Positions 42,034 to 50,086 of a stretch of 64,000 nucleotides of DNA are shown in pieces. The notes beneath the pieces were generated by a model. That model ran no database searches. It had not been told where the DNA came from and saw only the letters and a program-made list of their open reading frames with translations. Made by a program: the position numbers and the translations under genes. Position 1 is the stretch's first letter, and every line of letters starts with the position of its first letter. This DNA is from Caulobacter sp. (GTDB lineage: Bacteria > Pseudomonadota > Alphaproteobacteria > Caulobacterales > Caulobacteraceae), in the NCBI GenBank assembly GCA_016125585.1, contig WGLL01000005.1:124001-188000 (forward strand), read 5' to 3'.

Positions 42034-43416
42034 ATGCGCCCGGAACTCCTGAGCCATCTCGTCATAGAGCCGCGCCCCTGGCGGGGGCCGGCTGACGTGC
42101 TGTCGGCCTTCGCCGACGAGGCGGGCGGCTGCGCCTTCCTGTCGGACGGGTCCGGTCCGCGATCCCGCTGGTCCTATCTGATGCGTCGGCCGGACCAGGT
42201 GCTGCGGGTTTCCCGTGATGACACGGTCGATGCCTTCACCACCCTGCGCCGGATGCTGGGAGCGCGCCTGCCGCACGATCCGGCGGGGCCGCCGTTCCAG
42301 GGCGGGATCGCCGGTCTCGCGGGCTATGGGCTTGGCGACCGCATCGAACCGATGGGACGGGACGGCCACGAGGACGGCTGGCCCGACCTGGCCGTCGGCC
42401 GCTATCCCGCGCTTCTGGCCTTTGATCACCACGCGGGCCGGGTGCTGGCGCTGGGGCGTGGCGAGACCCCTGACCGCGCCCGCGCCAGGGCGTGTGAGGC
42501 CGCCGGCTGGCTGGCCGCCCCCGCGCGCGCCGCTCATTGCGGCCCCCTCACCAGCGGCTTCGAAGCGGTGACCGGAGCCCTCGCCTACCAGCAGTCGGTG
42601 GCGGAGGTGGTCGGACGGATCCATGCCGGCGAACTCTTCCAGGCCAACATCGCCCGTCTGTGGCGGGGGCGGATGGCGCCGGGGGTCGGGCCCTTCGATC
42701 TGCTGTCGCGTCTGATCGCCGACAGCCCGGCTCCCTTCGCCGGATGGCTCCATCTCGGCGACCTGGCGGTGGTCTCCAACAGTCCCGAGCGCTTCGTCAC
42801 AGTCGATGCGGGCCGCGCTTTCCGCATCGAGACCCGGCCGATCAAGGGCACCCGTCCGCGCGGCGCCGATCCCGGCGAGGACGCGCGTCTGGCCGCCGAA
42901 CTCCTGGCCAGCGACAAGGACCGGGCCGAGAACCTGATGATCGTCGATCTGATGCGCAACGATCTCGCCCGGGTCAGTCCGCCCGGCTCGGTGCGGACGC
43001 CCGACCTCTTCGCCGTGGAGAGCTTCGTCAATGTGCATCACCTGGTCTCGACGGTCACAGCCCGCCTGGCCCCGGACCGGGACGCCGTCGACCTGCTGCG
43101 GGCGACCTTTCCGCCGGGATCGGTGACCGGCGCGCCCAAGGTGCAGGCGATGAAGGTCATCGCCGGGCTGGAGCCGCCGCGGGGGCCCTATTGCGGCTCG
43201 CTGTTCTGGGCCGGGGTCGATGGCGGCTTCGATTCCAGCGTGTTGATCCGCACCGCCGCCCTGGCCCGAGACGCCCGGGGCTGGCGGGTTGAGGCCCGGG
43301 CCGGGGCCGGCATCGTCGCCGACAGCGATCCTCTGGCCGAGCGGCTCGAGACCGAGGCCAAGATCGCCGCCCTGGTCCGGGCGCTCACCGTCCCGGCGAC
43401 GGAGGCCGTGGCGTGA
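42034..43416 (+). CDS. pabB: Aminodeoxychorismate synthase component I
   Basis: Makes 4-amino-4-deoxychorismate from chorismate for folate. 460 residues of the chorismate-binding family. Seen: YQQSVAEVVGRIHAGELFQA NIAR region, IETRPIKGTRPRG, DRAENLMIVDLMRNDLARV, FVNVHHLVSTVTARL and the signature FPPGSVTGAPKVQAMKVI. ATG 42034 is used. pabC overlaps its last bases (GTGA), so the two are translationally coupled. No pabA (glutamine amidotransferase) lies in the window. Confidence 0.93.
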   Translation: MRPELLSHLVIEPRPWRGPADVLSAFADEAGGCAFLSDGSGPRSRWSYLMRRPDQVLRVSRDDTVDAFTTLRRMLGARLPHDPAGPPFQGGIAGLAGYGLGDRIEPMGRDGHEDGWPDLAVGRYPALLAFDHHAGRVLALGRGETPDRARARACEAAGWLAAPARAAHCGPLTSGFEAVTGALAYQQSVAEVVGRIHAGELFQANIARLWRGRMAPGVGPFDLLSRLIADSPAPFAGWLHLGDLAVVSNSPERFVTVDAGRAFRIETRPIKGTRPRGADPGEDARLAAELLASDKDRAENLMIVDLMRNDLARVSPPGSVRTPDLFAVESFVNVHHLVSTVTARLAPDRDAVDLLRATFPPGSVTGAPKVQAMKVIAGLEPPRGPYCGSLFWAGVDGGFDSSVLIRTAALARDARGWRVEARAGAGIVADSDPLAERLETEAKIAALVRALTVPATEAVA

Positions 43417-44183
43417 GCCTGCCCCTTGACGACCGCGGCCTGTTGCTTGGCGATGGCCTGTTCGAGACCCTGCTGGCCCGGGAGGGCGAGCTGATCCTGT
43501 GGTCCGCCCACCTGGATCGTCTGACCCGGGGCTGCCGGGTGCTGGGCCTGCCGCCGCCCGACCCGCGGGCGGCGCGACGGGCCTGTGAGGCCGCCGTTCG
43601 GGACGCCGGCCTCGGATCGCAGCGGGCGGCGGTGCGGCTGACCTTGACCGCCGGGTCCGGTGGACGGGGGCTGGACCGGCCGGCCGCGCCCTCGCCGAGC
43701 ATGTTCGCCACCGCGGCCGCGATGCCGGCGCCGTCAGGCGCGCTGCGGCTGGTCACCGCGCGGGTGAGGCGCAATGAGGGGTCTCCGGCCTCGCGCCTGA
43801 AGAGCCTCAGCTATCTGGACAATGTCCTGGCCCGGCGCGAGGCGGCGCCGGCCGAGGCCCTGATGCTGAACACCGCCGGACAGATCGCCTGCGCGGCGGT
43901 CGGCAACCTGTTCTGGATGAGGCGGGACCGCTTGATCACCCCGGCCCTGGACTGCGGCGTGCTGGACGGGGTGATGCGCGCCCAGGTGCTGGAGGCCGCC
44001 CGGGTCATGGGTCTGATCTGTGAGGAGGCCAGGCTCGGTCGCGATGCGCTGGACTCCGCCTCCGGCCTCTTCATGACCAACAGTCTGGTTGGCGTGCGGA
44101 CGGTGTCGCATCTCGACGGCCGGGCTGTTCAGCCTCATCCGGTGACGGCGAGGCTGGCCGAGGCGGTGGCGGCGGTCAGTTGA
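43413..44183 (+). CDS. pabC: Aminodeoxychorismate lyase or class IV aminotransferase
   Basis: PLP enzyme of 256 residues. DDRGLLLGDGLFETLLAREG at the N-terminus and SRLKSLSYLDNVLARREA carrying the PLP Lys (in LKSLSYLDN) fit the PabC branch, which releases pyruvate to give p-aminobenzoate. GQIACAAVGNLFWMRRDRLI follows. The GTG start overlaps the pabB stop, and this partner supports PabC over branched-chain aminotransferase. Its end overlaps the convergent TadE-like gene by eight bases. Confidence 0.88.
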   Translation: MSLPLDDRGLLLGDGLFETLLAREGELILWSAHLDRLTRGCRVLGLPPPDPRAARRACEAAVRDAGLGSQRAAVRLTLTAGSGGRGLDRPAAPSPSMFATAAAMPAPSGALRLVTARVRRNEGSPASRLKSLSYLDNVLARREAAPAEALMLNTAGQIACAAVGNLFWMRRDRLITPALDCGVLDGVMRAQVLEAARVMGLICEEARLGRDALDSASGLFMTNSLVGVRTVSHLDGRAVQPHPVTARLAEAVAAVS

Positions 44184-44706
44184 CCTTGACGACGGTGTCC
44201 GACTTGCGGGGCCGCAGATAGAAGACCTTGTTGAAGGTCACCGCCTGGGGAACGAAGAAGTCGACCGGCGAGTCGTAGGAATAGCTGGCTTCCGAGATGA
44301 TGACGCTGTCGCCGGCGACGGTGAGCAGGCCGCTGGGAACCGTGGCCGTGGCCCCCGTGTTCAGCGGCGTCATGCCGTCGGCGCTGCTCCAGGCGACCTT
44401 GGGCGACAGGCTGGCGTCGGCGACCACCGAGCTGACCCGCATCTTCAGGGTGCTGGTCGGAAAGGGACTGATGATCGTCTTGCCGATCGAGAAGATGTCG
44501 GTCAGCGTCGCATTGTTGATCTGCGTCGACTGGGCCACCAGGTCGCCGACGGAAGAGGCGGTGTGGCTGGCGCGGCGCTCGGCCATCATCGCCTGGGTCA
44601 GTTCGGCCAGGCCGAAATAGAAGGCGATCAGCACCGGCGCGATCAGGGCGAACTCTACGGCCGAGACGCCTCTCTTGTCGCGGGCAAGGCGGCGGAACAG
44701 ACCCAT
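44176..44706 (-). CDS. TadE-like pseudopilin, second gene
   Basis: 176 residues. The N-terminus MGLFRRLARDKRGVSAVEFA followed by LIAPVLIAFYFGLAELTQAM is a short basic leader with a prepilin-like hydrophobic span bearing Glu, the TadE signature. The mature domain extends outside the membrane with segments such as TNIFSIGKTIIS-like residues and VAWSSADGMTPLN. It would be processed by the prepilin peptidase and act as a minor pseudopilin of the Flp pilus. Its start overlaps the previous gene's stop by one base (TGATG), so the two TadE genes are coupled. Confidence 0.88.
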   Translation of the reverse strand: MGLFRRLARDKRGVSAVEFALIAPVLIAFYFGLAELTQAMMAERRASHTASSVGDLVAQSTQINNATLTDIFSIGKTIISPFPTSTLKMRVSSVVADASLSPKVAWSSADGMTPLNTGATATVPSGLLTVAGDSVIISEASYSYDSPVDFFVPQAVTFNKVFYLRPRKSDTVVKVN

Positions 44707-45257
44707 CAGCTCCCCCAGGGCTCGTTGCGGAAGGTGACCGTCGTCGAGATCAGCCGCTTGCCGTTGGACAGGTTCTGCAGGCCGCTGTTCAGCAGCGGCG
44801 TGAACAGGGTCCAGCTGTAGTAGGCGCGCACCAGGACGATGTCCTCGGCGTTGCCCGGCTGGAAGGTGGTCTTGGTCTCGTCGATGACGCCGTTGCTGAC
44901 CGGGTCGCTGGCGGTGACGGCGGCGAAGGTGGTGAAGGTCCTGACATCGACGACAAGGTTGGTCTGGCAGTCGGAACCGAGCCAGGCCATGTCGCTGCAG
45001 ATGGAGTTCTTGAAGGTGGCCGCGGTGCCGCCGGCCGCCTGAAGCTCGCCGGTGCGGATCTTGCGACCGGCCGCATCGGCGGCGTTCTGCAAGGTCGTCG
45101 AGACCAGGAACACCATGCCCAGTTCCAGCACCGCGAACAGCAGGGTCAGGAAGGGCAGGGCGACAAAGGCGAACTCGACCGCGGCCGAGCCGGAGCGCGC
45201 CGCGCCGAAGCGGGCGACAAAGCGTCTGGCGCGCAGAAGAGGGGTCGGGACGGTCAC
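44706..45257 (-). CDS. TadE-like pseudopilin, first gene
   Basis: 183 residues. RFGAARSGSAAVEFAFVALP and FLTLLFAVLELGMVFLVS give the TadE-type prepilin cleavage and transmembrane segment with Glu. ADAAGRKIRTGELQAAG follows. CDMAWLGSDCQ contains a Cys pair in the periplasmic domain. It is the first gene of the two-gene TadE unit on the minus strand beside the pilus operon. No third TadG-type protein with a von Willebrand domain was seen in the window. Confidence 0.88.
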   Translation of the reverse strand: MTVPTPLLRARRFVARFGAARSGSAAVEFAFVALPFLTLLFAVLELGMVFLVSTTLQNAADAAGRKIRTGELQAAGGTAATFKNSICSDMAWLGSDCQTNLVVDVRTFTTFAAVTASDPVSNGVIDETKTTFQPGNAEDIVLVRAYYSWTLFTPLLNSGLQNLSNGKRLISTTVTFRNEPWGS

Positions 45258-45293
45258 GCCCGCGACTATAGAGCCCCAGCCTTAAGGCGGAGT

Positions 45294-45677
45294 TTAGGGG
45301 TTGGGCTTGGCCGCGTCGGTTTCCTGCGTCATTTCGCAGCGCGGCGTGCAGCTGAACTGGGCCACGTTGGGGCCCTTATATAAAGACACCTGCCCGCTGT
45401 CGGCCGACGACACCACCACGGTCCGGTCCAGGATCATGCGGCCGGCCTGGTCGATGACCACGACGTTGGTGGTTCCATACCCCTTGCCGACCACCAGGAT
45501 GTTGCGGGAATCCAGCACGACCACGTCGGCCACCTCGGGATTGCCGATCGCGACGTCCTTGGCCGGGGAGGCGAGGGCGATCCGCACCGCCTGGTCCGGG
45601 TTGACGGTCAGGCTCTGGGCGAAGACGGGACCGGCGATCAGGCCGGCGGCCAGGACGGCGAGGGCGATGCGGCGCAT
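45294..45677 (-). CDS. Stand-alone secretin N-domain protein (pilus assembly, CpaC-N-like)
   Basis: 127 residues. A signal peptide (MRRIALAVLAAGLIAGPVFA) is followed by SLTVNPDQAVRIALASPAKD and VAIGNPEVADVVVLDSRNIL, then VVGKGYGTTNVVVIDQAGRM. The same pattern (NPAVADAIL, GQTDAVFFDGAGR) occurs at the N-terminus of the CpaC secretin at 48490, so it is a paralogous single domain that may line or cap the secretin. TGGAGCG before ATG 45677 decides the start over a longer frame. A Cys pair (CTPRC) is near the end. Confidence 0.82.
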   Translation of the reverse strand: MRRIALAVLAAGLIAGPVFAQSLTVNPDQAVRIALASPAKDVAIGNPEVADVVVLDSRNILVVGKGYGTTNVVVIDQAGRMILDRTVVVSSADSGQVSLYKGPNVAQFSCTPRCEMTQETDAAKPNP

Positions 45678-45956
45678 GCGGCGCTCCAGGGGGCGGCCGG
45701 AATCCGGCCGGTGAATCAGGCCCTGAGCCTGCGGCCTATTGGTCAAGAAAGGCTGAATGCCTGGGGGGCGCGGTAACCCGGGATTCGGCTTGGTGAATCG
45801 TTCTTAAGTATAAATGATATGGAAACCAGGCCGTGCAGATTTTGATTCCGGTTTTACTTGGCATTAAGCGAGAGCCGCCATTCTGTCCTTGCACAAGGGG
45901 GCTGCGGGCGACGGGCCTGAAAATCCCCGCTTCGACCCGCAAACAGGAGATTTCAC

Positions 45957-46121
45957 ATGACCAAGTTCGTTTCGCGTTTCGTGAAGGATGAGTCCGGCGC
46001 CACCGCCATCGAGTATGGCCTGATCGTCGCTCTGATCGCCGTCGTGATCATCACCGCCGTGTCGACCCTCGGCGGCAAGCTGAACACCGCCTTCGGCGAC
46101 ATCAACACCAAGCTTCCCTGA
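45957..46121 (+). CDS. pilA: Flp-type major pilin, copy 1
   Basis: 54-residue prepilin. The leader MTKFVSRFVKDESG is cut after Gly14, giving a 40-residue pilin beginning ATAIEYGLIVALIAVVIITA, with Glu5 and Tyr6 of the mature form. AGGAG stands 8 bases before the ATG. The protein is identical to copy 2 at 46626. It is followed by a strong terminator, so copy 1 may be transcribed separately from the cpa operon. Confidence 0.96.
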   Translation: MTKFVSRFVKDESGATAIEYGLIVALIAVVIITAVSTLGGKLNTAFGDINTKLP

Positions 46122-46159
46122 TCCATGGGGCCGAAAGGCCCGCAAGCCTTGGAAGATGG

Positions 46160-46189
46160 AAGGGCCCCGGCGCAAACCGGGGCCCTTTT
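46160..46189 (+). terminator. Terminator after pilin copy 1
   Basis: AAGGGCCCCGG (46160-46170) and CCGGGGCCCTT (46177-46187) form an 11-bp perfect stem with a 6-base loop, followed by TTTT that begins in the stem. It starts 39 bases after the pilin stop. Confidence 0.85.
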
Positions 46190-46625
46190 CGCATGTCCGG
46201 GCGGGTGCGCGGCCCGCTGGACCGTCGCCCAGGAGCGCTTCGGCGGGCCCTGTCGGAATGCGCGACGGCCGCCCCGGCTGCGGGGCGCTGGGCCGGATGG
46301 CGGCCGCCTGTGCCGTTGTGAAACAGACCGCGCCGGCTGATCGCCGCAGAGGCGGCCTGGCCCGCGCCCGATGCAAAAAACTTTGAGCGGCGCTTTTGTT
46401 TTCATCTCATTTACTGTCTGCGTAACACACGGAAAAATATAGTGAAAAGCCGAATGGTTAAGCGTTGCTAATGGTAAATACAAATAAACCAAGAGAAAAA
46501 ATCGTTCTATACTTCCATGTTTACTGGCGATTAAGCCCACTCCCCCATGATGGCCTTGTTTTCGGGGGAGCAAGCCACAGCGGCTTGAACCCGCTGACAC
46601 AAGGCTTGCAAACAGGAGATTTCAC
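46190..46625. other. Leader region of pilin copy 2, with an AT-rich stretch
   Basis: No gene seen. From about 46373 to 46550 the composition is clearly AT-rich for this genome (for example AAATACAAATAAACCAAG), in contrast with the GC-rich flanks, as expected of a strong promoter or a transferred patch. Single TTAA words occur but no full CtrA box. The last 18 bases before the ATG repeat the copy 1 leader exactly. Confidence 0.5.
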
Positions 46626-46790
46626 ATGACCAAGTTCGTTTCGCGCTTCGTGAAGGATGAGTCCGGCGCCACCGCCATCGAGTATGGCCTGATCGTCGCT
46701 CTGATCGCCGTCGTGATCATCACCGCCGTGTCGACCCTCGGCGGCAAGCTGAACACCGCCTTCGGCGATATCAACACCAAGCTTCCGTAA
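46626..46790 (+). CDS. pilA: Flp-type major pilin, copy 2
   Basis: 54-residue prepilin with exactly the same protein sequence as copy 1: leader cut after Gly14, mature ATAIEYGLIV, Glu5. At the DNA level only three synonymous third-codon-position differences are seen in the coding sequence apart from the stop codon (TAA here, TGA in copy 1), and the RBS leader is the same. The long AT-rich upstream region separates it from copy 1. A hairpin lies between it and cpaA. Confidence 0.96.
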   Translation: MTKFVSRFVKDESGATAIEYGLIVALIAVVIITAVSTLGGKLNTAFGDINTKLP

Positions 46791-46819
46791 GCTTTCAGCA
46801 CGCTTTCGCTGAAAACGGG

Positions 46820-46845
46820 GGGGCCGCGGATTTATCCGCGGCCCC
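46820..46845. terminator. Hairpin between pilin copy 2 and cpaA
   Basis: GGGGCCGCGGAT (46820-46831) and ATCCGCGGCCCC (46834-46845) form a 12-bp stem with a tight 2-base loop, 30 bases after the pilin stop. Only TT follows, so it may be a partial terminator or processing site that lets pilin mRNA exceed cpa mRNA. Confidence 0.6.
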
Positions 46846-46930
46846 TTCCGCTTGTGGGGACCGCCTCACTGGCCGGCGCGATCGCCGCAATCAACCTTTG
46901 CTTCACGCTCGCGAGGCATTCTGGCCCCCG

Positions 46931-47452
46931 ATGCTCCAGACCCTTCAAACCCTGCTGCTCAGCGTCTTCCCGGCCATGGTCATCCTGGGCGGTCTGAAGG
47001 ACGTCACCAGCTTCACCATTCCCAACTGGATCTCCGCCGTCCTGATCGTGGGGTTTGGCCTGGCGGCCATCGCCCTGGGCCTGCCATGGCAGACGGCGCT
47101 GACCTGTCTCGGAGTCGGGGTCGCCGGGCTGTTGATCGCCATGGGCATGTTCGCCATGGGCTGGATCGGCGGCGGCGACGCCAAGATGTTCGCGGCCGCG
47201 GCCCTGTGGCTTGGTTGGCCCGCCTCGATCAATTTCGTCCTGGTCACCGGCCTGGCCGGCGGCGCCCTGGCCGTGTCGCTGCTCGGCCTGCGGTCGGTGT
47301 GGCTGCGGCCCCTGACGGTGCGCGGTCCCGACTGGGTCGGACGGCTGGCCAAGCCCGGGGGCGACGCGCCCTACGGCGTGGCCATCGCAATCGGCGCCCT
47401 GGCGGCGTTCCCGGAGAGCCCTCTGGCCCTGTTGCTCGCCGCCGGGATCTGA
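46931..47452 (+). CDS. cpaA: CpaA, prepilin peptidase (A24 family)
   Basis: Aspartic prepilin peptidase in the inner membrane, 173 residues. The two catalytic Asp lie in GLKDVTSFTIPNW and in the GGGDAKMFAAAALW motif. Several hydrophobic spans surround them. No methyltransferase domain is present, as usual for CpaA/TadV. ATG 46931 is preferred to the frame start at 46898. It would process both pilins, both TadE-like proteins and the orphan pilin at 12909. Confidence 0.93.
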   Translation: MLQTLQTLLLSVFPAMVILGGLKDVTSFTIPNWISAVLIVGFGLAAIALGLPWQTALTCLGVGVAGLLIAMGMFAMGWIGGGDAKMFAAAALWLGWPASINFVLVTGLAGGALAVSLLGLRSVWLRPLTVRGPDWVGRLAKPGGDAPYGVAIAIGALAAFPESPLALLLAAGI

Positions 47453-47602
47453 CCCCGGAACTTAGGCCGGCGTTAACCATGGGCGAAGGATGGTGGGCTC
47501 GACGCCAGAAGGGCGCGACGCGAATCGCCCGTGGACGGGGCCCAAGGCCCGGTCCGCCAGATTTTTCCCCGCTTTTCCCGGCGGGACAGCAGTTCGAGCC
47601 GC

Positions 47603-48493
47603 ATGAGCCCCGTCCGCCTGTTCATTCTCGTGATCGCCGCCATGGCCGCCATCGTGCTGGCCTTCGTGGTGCGCGGGGCCTTCGCGCCCCGAAAGGCCCC
47701 GGCGCCCGCCGCCGTGGCGGCCGCCGCCCCGGCCCAGGCGACTGTTCAGGTTCTCGTGGCCAAGCGTGATCTTCCCGTCGGCACGCGGCTGACCGCCAGC
47801 GATCTGACCTGGCAGGCCTGGCCGGCCGACGGCGCCAATGCCGCCTTCATCACCGACGGCGCCGCGCCGGCCGTGGCCAGGACGGGCGCCGCCGGCGCCG
47901 CCGAGACGGCCGCCAAGGTGGCGGGCAACCTGTTTTCCGGGGCGGGGATGGAGTCGATGGTCGGCGCCATCGTCAAGGAACCCTTCGTCAGCGGCGAGCC
48001 GATCGTGGCCCGCAAGGTCGTTCGCGGCGGCGAGGGCGGCTTTATGTCCGTCGTGCTCGGTCCGGGCATGCGCGCCATGGCGGCGCCCGTCACCGTCGAC
48101 TCCGCCGCCGCCGGCTTCATTCTTCCGGGCGACCGGGTCGACGTCATCTACAGCCGCGAAAGCCAGGATGAGGACGCCAAGGGCTATGTCACCCGCACGG
48201 TGATGCGCAATGTGCGCATCCTGGCCATCGATCAGAAGCCCGAACCCGACAAGGACGCCAAGACCATGGTCGGCGCCGTAGCGACCCTGGAGATTCCCGC
48301 CGCCGACGCCGAGCTGATGGCCAGCGCCGTGGCCCAGGCAAGGTCCAGCGGCGTGCTGATCCTGGTTCTGCGCGGCGTCGCCGACACCGCCGGCGGCGCC
48401 CAGAGGGGCGGGGCCGGCCTCAACAGCGGCCAGGTCGCCACCGTGCGGGTTCACCGCGGCGGCGAGGTTACGGAAGTGAAGGTGGCCCCATGA
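47603..48493 (+). CDS. cpaB: CpaB/RcpC, Flp pilus assembly protein
   Basis: 296 residues: one N-terminal membrane span (LFILVIAAMAAIVLAFVVRG), then a SAF-type domain with VQVLVAKRDLPVGTRLTASD and DRVDVIYSRES, and VTVDSAAAGFILPGDRVDV. CpaB proteins sit in the periplasm and stabilise or regulate the secretin. ATG 47603 is the start used. The stop overlaps cpaC by four bases (ATGA). The 150 bases upstream hold no gene. Confidence 0.92.
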   Translation: MSPVRLFILVIAAMAAIVLAFVVRGAFAPRKAPAPAAVAAAAPAQATVQVLVAKRDLPVGTRLTASDLTWQAWPADGANAAFITDGAAPAVARTGAAGAAETAAKVAGNLFSGAGMESMVGAIVKEPFVSGEPIVARKVVRGGEGGFMSVVLGPGMRAMAAPVTVDSAAAGFILPGDRVDVIYSRESQDEDAKGYVTRTVMRNVRILAIDQKPEPDKDAKTMVGAVATLEIPAADAELMASAVAQARSSGVLILVLRGVADTAGGAQRGGAGLNSGQVATVRVHRGGEVTEVKVAP

Positions 48494-50082
48494 CCGCGCT
48501 CAGGATCATTCCGGCCCTGCTGGCCGTCGCCGCCCTGCAACTGGCGGGGCCGACCGCGTCTGCCCAGACCCTCGCCGGCGGCCCCCAGGCCGCCTATGGC
48601 TATGACGCCGCCCCCGGCGCCCTGCGGGTCGATCTGTCGGCCGGGGCCACGGCCCAGAGCCTGTCGCTGCCGCGCGGCAAGTCGGCCATTGTCGAACTGC
48701 CCGTCGATGTGCGCGATGTTCTGGTCACCAACCCGGCGGTGGCCGACGCCATCCTGCGCACGCCGCGCCGCATCTACATCATGGGCGTCGCCTCGGGTCA
48801 GACCGACGCGGTCTTCTTCGATGGGGCCGGCCGGCGCCTGCTGTCCCTGAACATCCGGGTCGACCAGGACATCAGCGCCCTGGCCGACACCATCAACCGG
48901 GTACTGCCCGGGTCCCAGGTGCGCATCGAGCCGCTGGGCGATTCCATCATTCTCACCGGCCTGGTGCTGACCCCGTCCGACGCCGACAAGGCCGGGCAGA
49001 TCGCCGCCAGGTTCGTCTCCAAGCCCGAGCAGGTGATGAACATGCTGCAGGTGGCCGGCAGCGATCAGGTGATGCTCAAGGTGCGGGTGATCGAGGTCAA
49101 CCGCACGGTGGTCAAGCAGCTGGGCTTCGACCTCAACGCCGTGCTTGGCCAGATGGGCAACGACCAGCTCAGCTTCGCCACCGCAGCCACCTTCGGCATC
49201 AACGGTGCCCTGCTCGGCGGCCTGTCCGGCGGCTACAGCCTCGACACCACCAAGGCGCCCGTCATGCAACTGCCCTGTCAGGGCGCGGGTTGGACCGCCG
49301 GCGCCCTCTGCCCGGCGGTGGTCCGCGGCCCGGCCGACGCCCCCAACTACAATGCCGCCACGGCTCAGGACGTCATCGGCTCTGACGATCTCAACAAGGC
49401 CAACGCCACCATCAAGGCCTTCGAGCGCGTCGGCCTGGTCCGCACCCTGGCCGAGCCCAACCTGACCACCTCCAACGGCCAGCCGGCCAACTTCCTGGCC
49501 GGCGGCGAGTTTCCCGTGCCCGTGGGCCAGGACAACAACGGCCGGGTGACCATCGAATTCAAGAAATACGGCGTGGGCCTGGGCTTCACTCCGGTGGTGA
49601 TGTCCGGTGGCCGCATCAACCTGAAGATTTCGGTCGAGGTCTCGGAACTCAGCAGCGCCGGCGCCTTCAGCATCGGCACCGGAACCTCCTCGGCCCTGAC
49701 CATTCCCGGCCTGTCGGTCCGGCGGGCCGAGAACGTCGTCGAGATGCCGTCGGGCGGCACCATGATGATCGCCGGCCTGCTGCAGGAGCGGTCGGCCCAG
49801 AATCTCGACTCCCTGCCGGGCCTGATGAACATGCCGATCGTCGGCAGCCTGTTCCGCAGCCGCGACTTCACCTCCGGCCAGACCGAGCTGGTCATTCTGG
49901 TGACGCCCTACATCGTCGATCCGCGGGCCCCCAACCAGTTCCAGACCCCGGCCGACGGCCTGCAGATCGCCAGCGATCCGGAGACCCTGCTGCTGGGTCG
50001 GTTGAACAAGGTGGTCAAGGCCCCGCCGAACGCCAACGCCGGCCGTCGCTACCAGGGCCCCATCGGCTACGTGATCGAGTAA
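48490..50082 (+). CDS. cpaC: CpaC/RcpA, outer-membrane secretin
   Basis: Forms the outer-membrane channel for the Flp pilus. 530 residues: signal peptide ending SAQ, N-terminal pilus domain (KSAIVELPVDVRDVLVTNPA), a BON-like segment (DISALADTINRVLPGSQVRI), and the secretin core with AEPNLTTSNGQPANFLAGGE, then FPVPVGQ, VVEMPSGGTMMIAGLLQE and PIVGSLFRSRDFTSGQTEL. The overlap with cpaB and four-base gap to cpaD show an operon. Confidence 0.95.
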   Translation: MTALRIIPALLAVAALQLAGPTASAQTLAGGPQAAYGYDAAPGALRVDLSAGATAQSLSLPRGKSAIVELPVDVRDVLVTNPAVADAILRTPRRIYIMGVASGQTDAVFFDGAGRRLLSLNIRVDQDISALADTINRVLPGSQVRIEPLGDSIILTGLVLTPSDADKAGQIAARFVSKPEQVMNMLQVAGSDQVMLKVRVIEVNRTVVKQLGFDLNAVLGQMGNDQLSFATAATFGINGALLGGLSGGYSLDTTKAPVMQLPCQGAGWTAGALCPAVVRGPADAPNYNAATAQDVIGSDDLNKANATIKAFERVGLVRTLAEPNLTTSNGQPANFLAGGEFPVPVGQDNNGRVTIEFKKYGVGLGFTPVVMSGGRINLKISVEVSELSSAGAFSIGTGTSSALTIPGLSVRRAENVVEMPSGGTMMIAGLLQERSAQNLDSLPGLMNMPIVGSLFRSRDFTSGQTELVILVTPYIVDPRAPNQFQTPADGLQIASDPETLLLGRLNKVVKAPPNANAGRRYQGPIGYVIE

Positions 50083-50086
50083 CGCC

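Noticed and set aside
46440..46540. CtrA-type boxes (TTAA-N7-TTAA) before the pilin genes
   Set aside because: TTAA words occur (for example in GGTTAAGCGTTGCTAATGG), but the second half-site matches at only two of four positions. A half-site role cannot be excluded, but it is not called.
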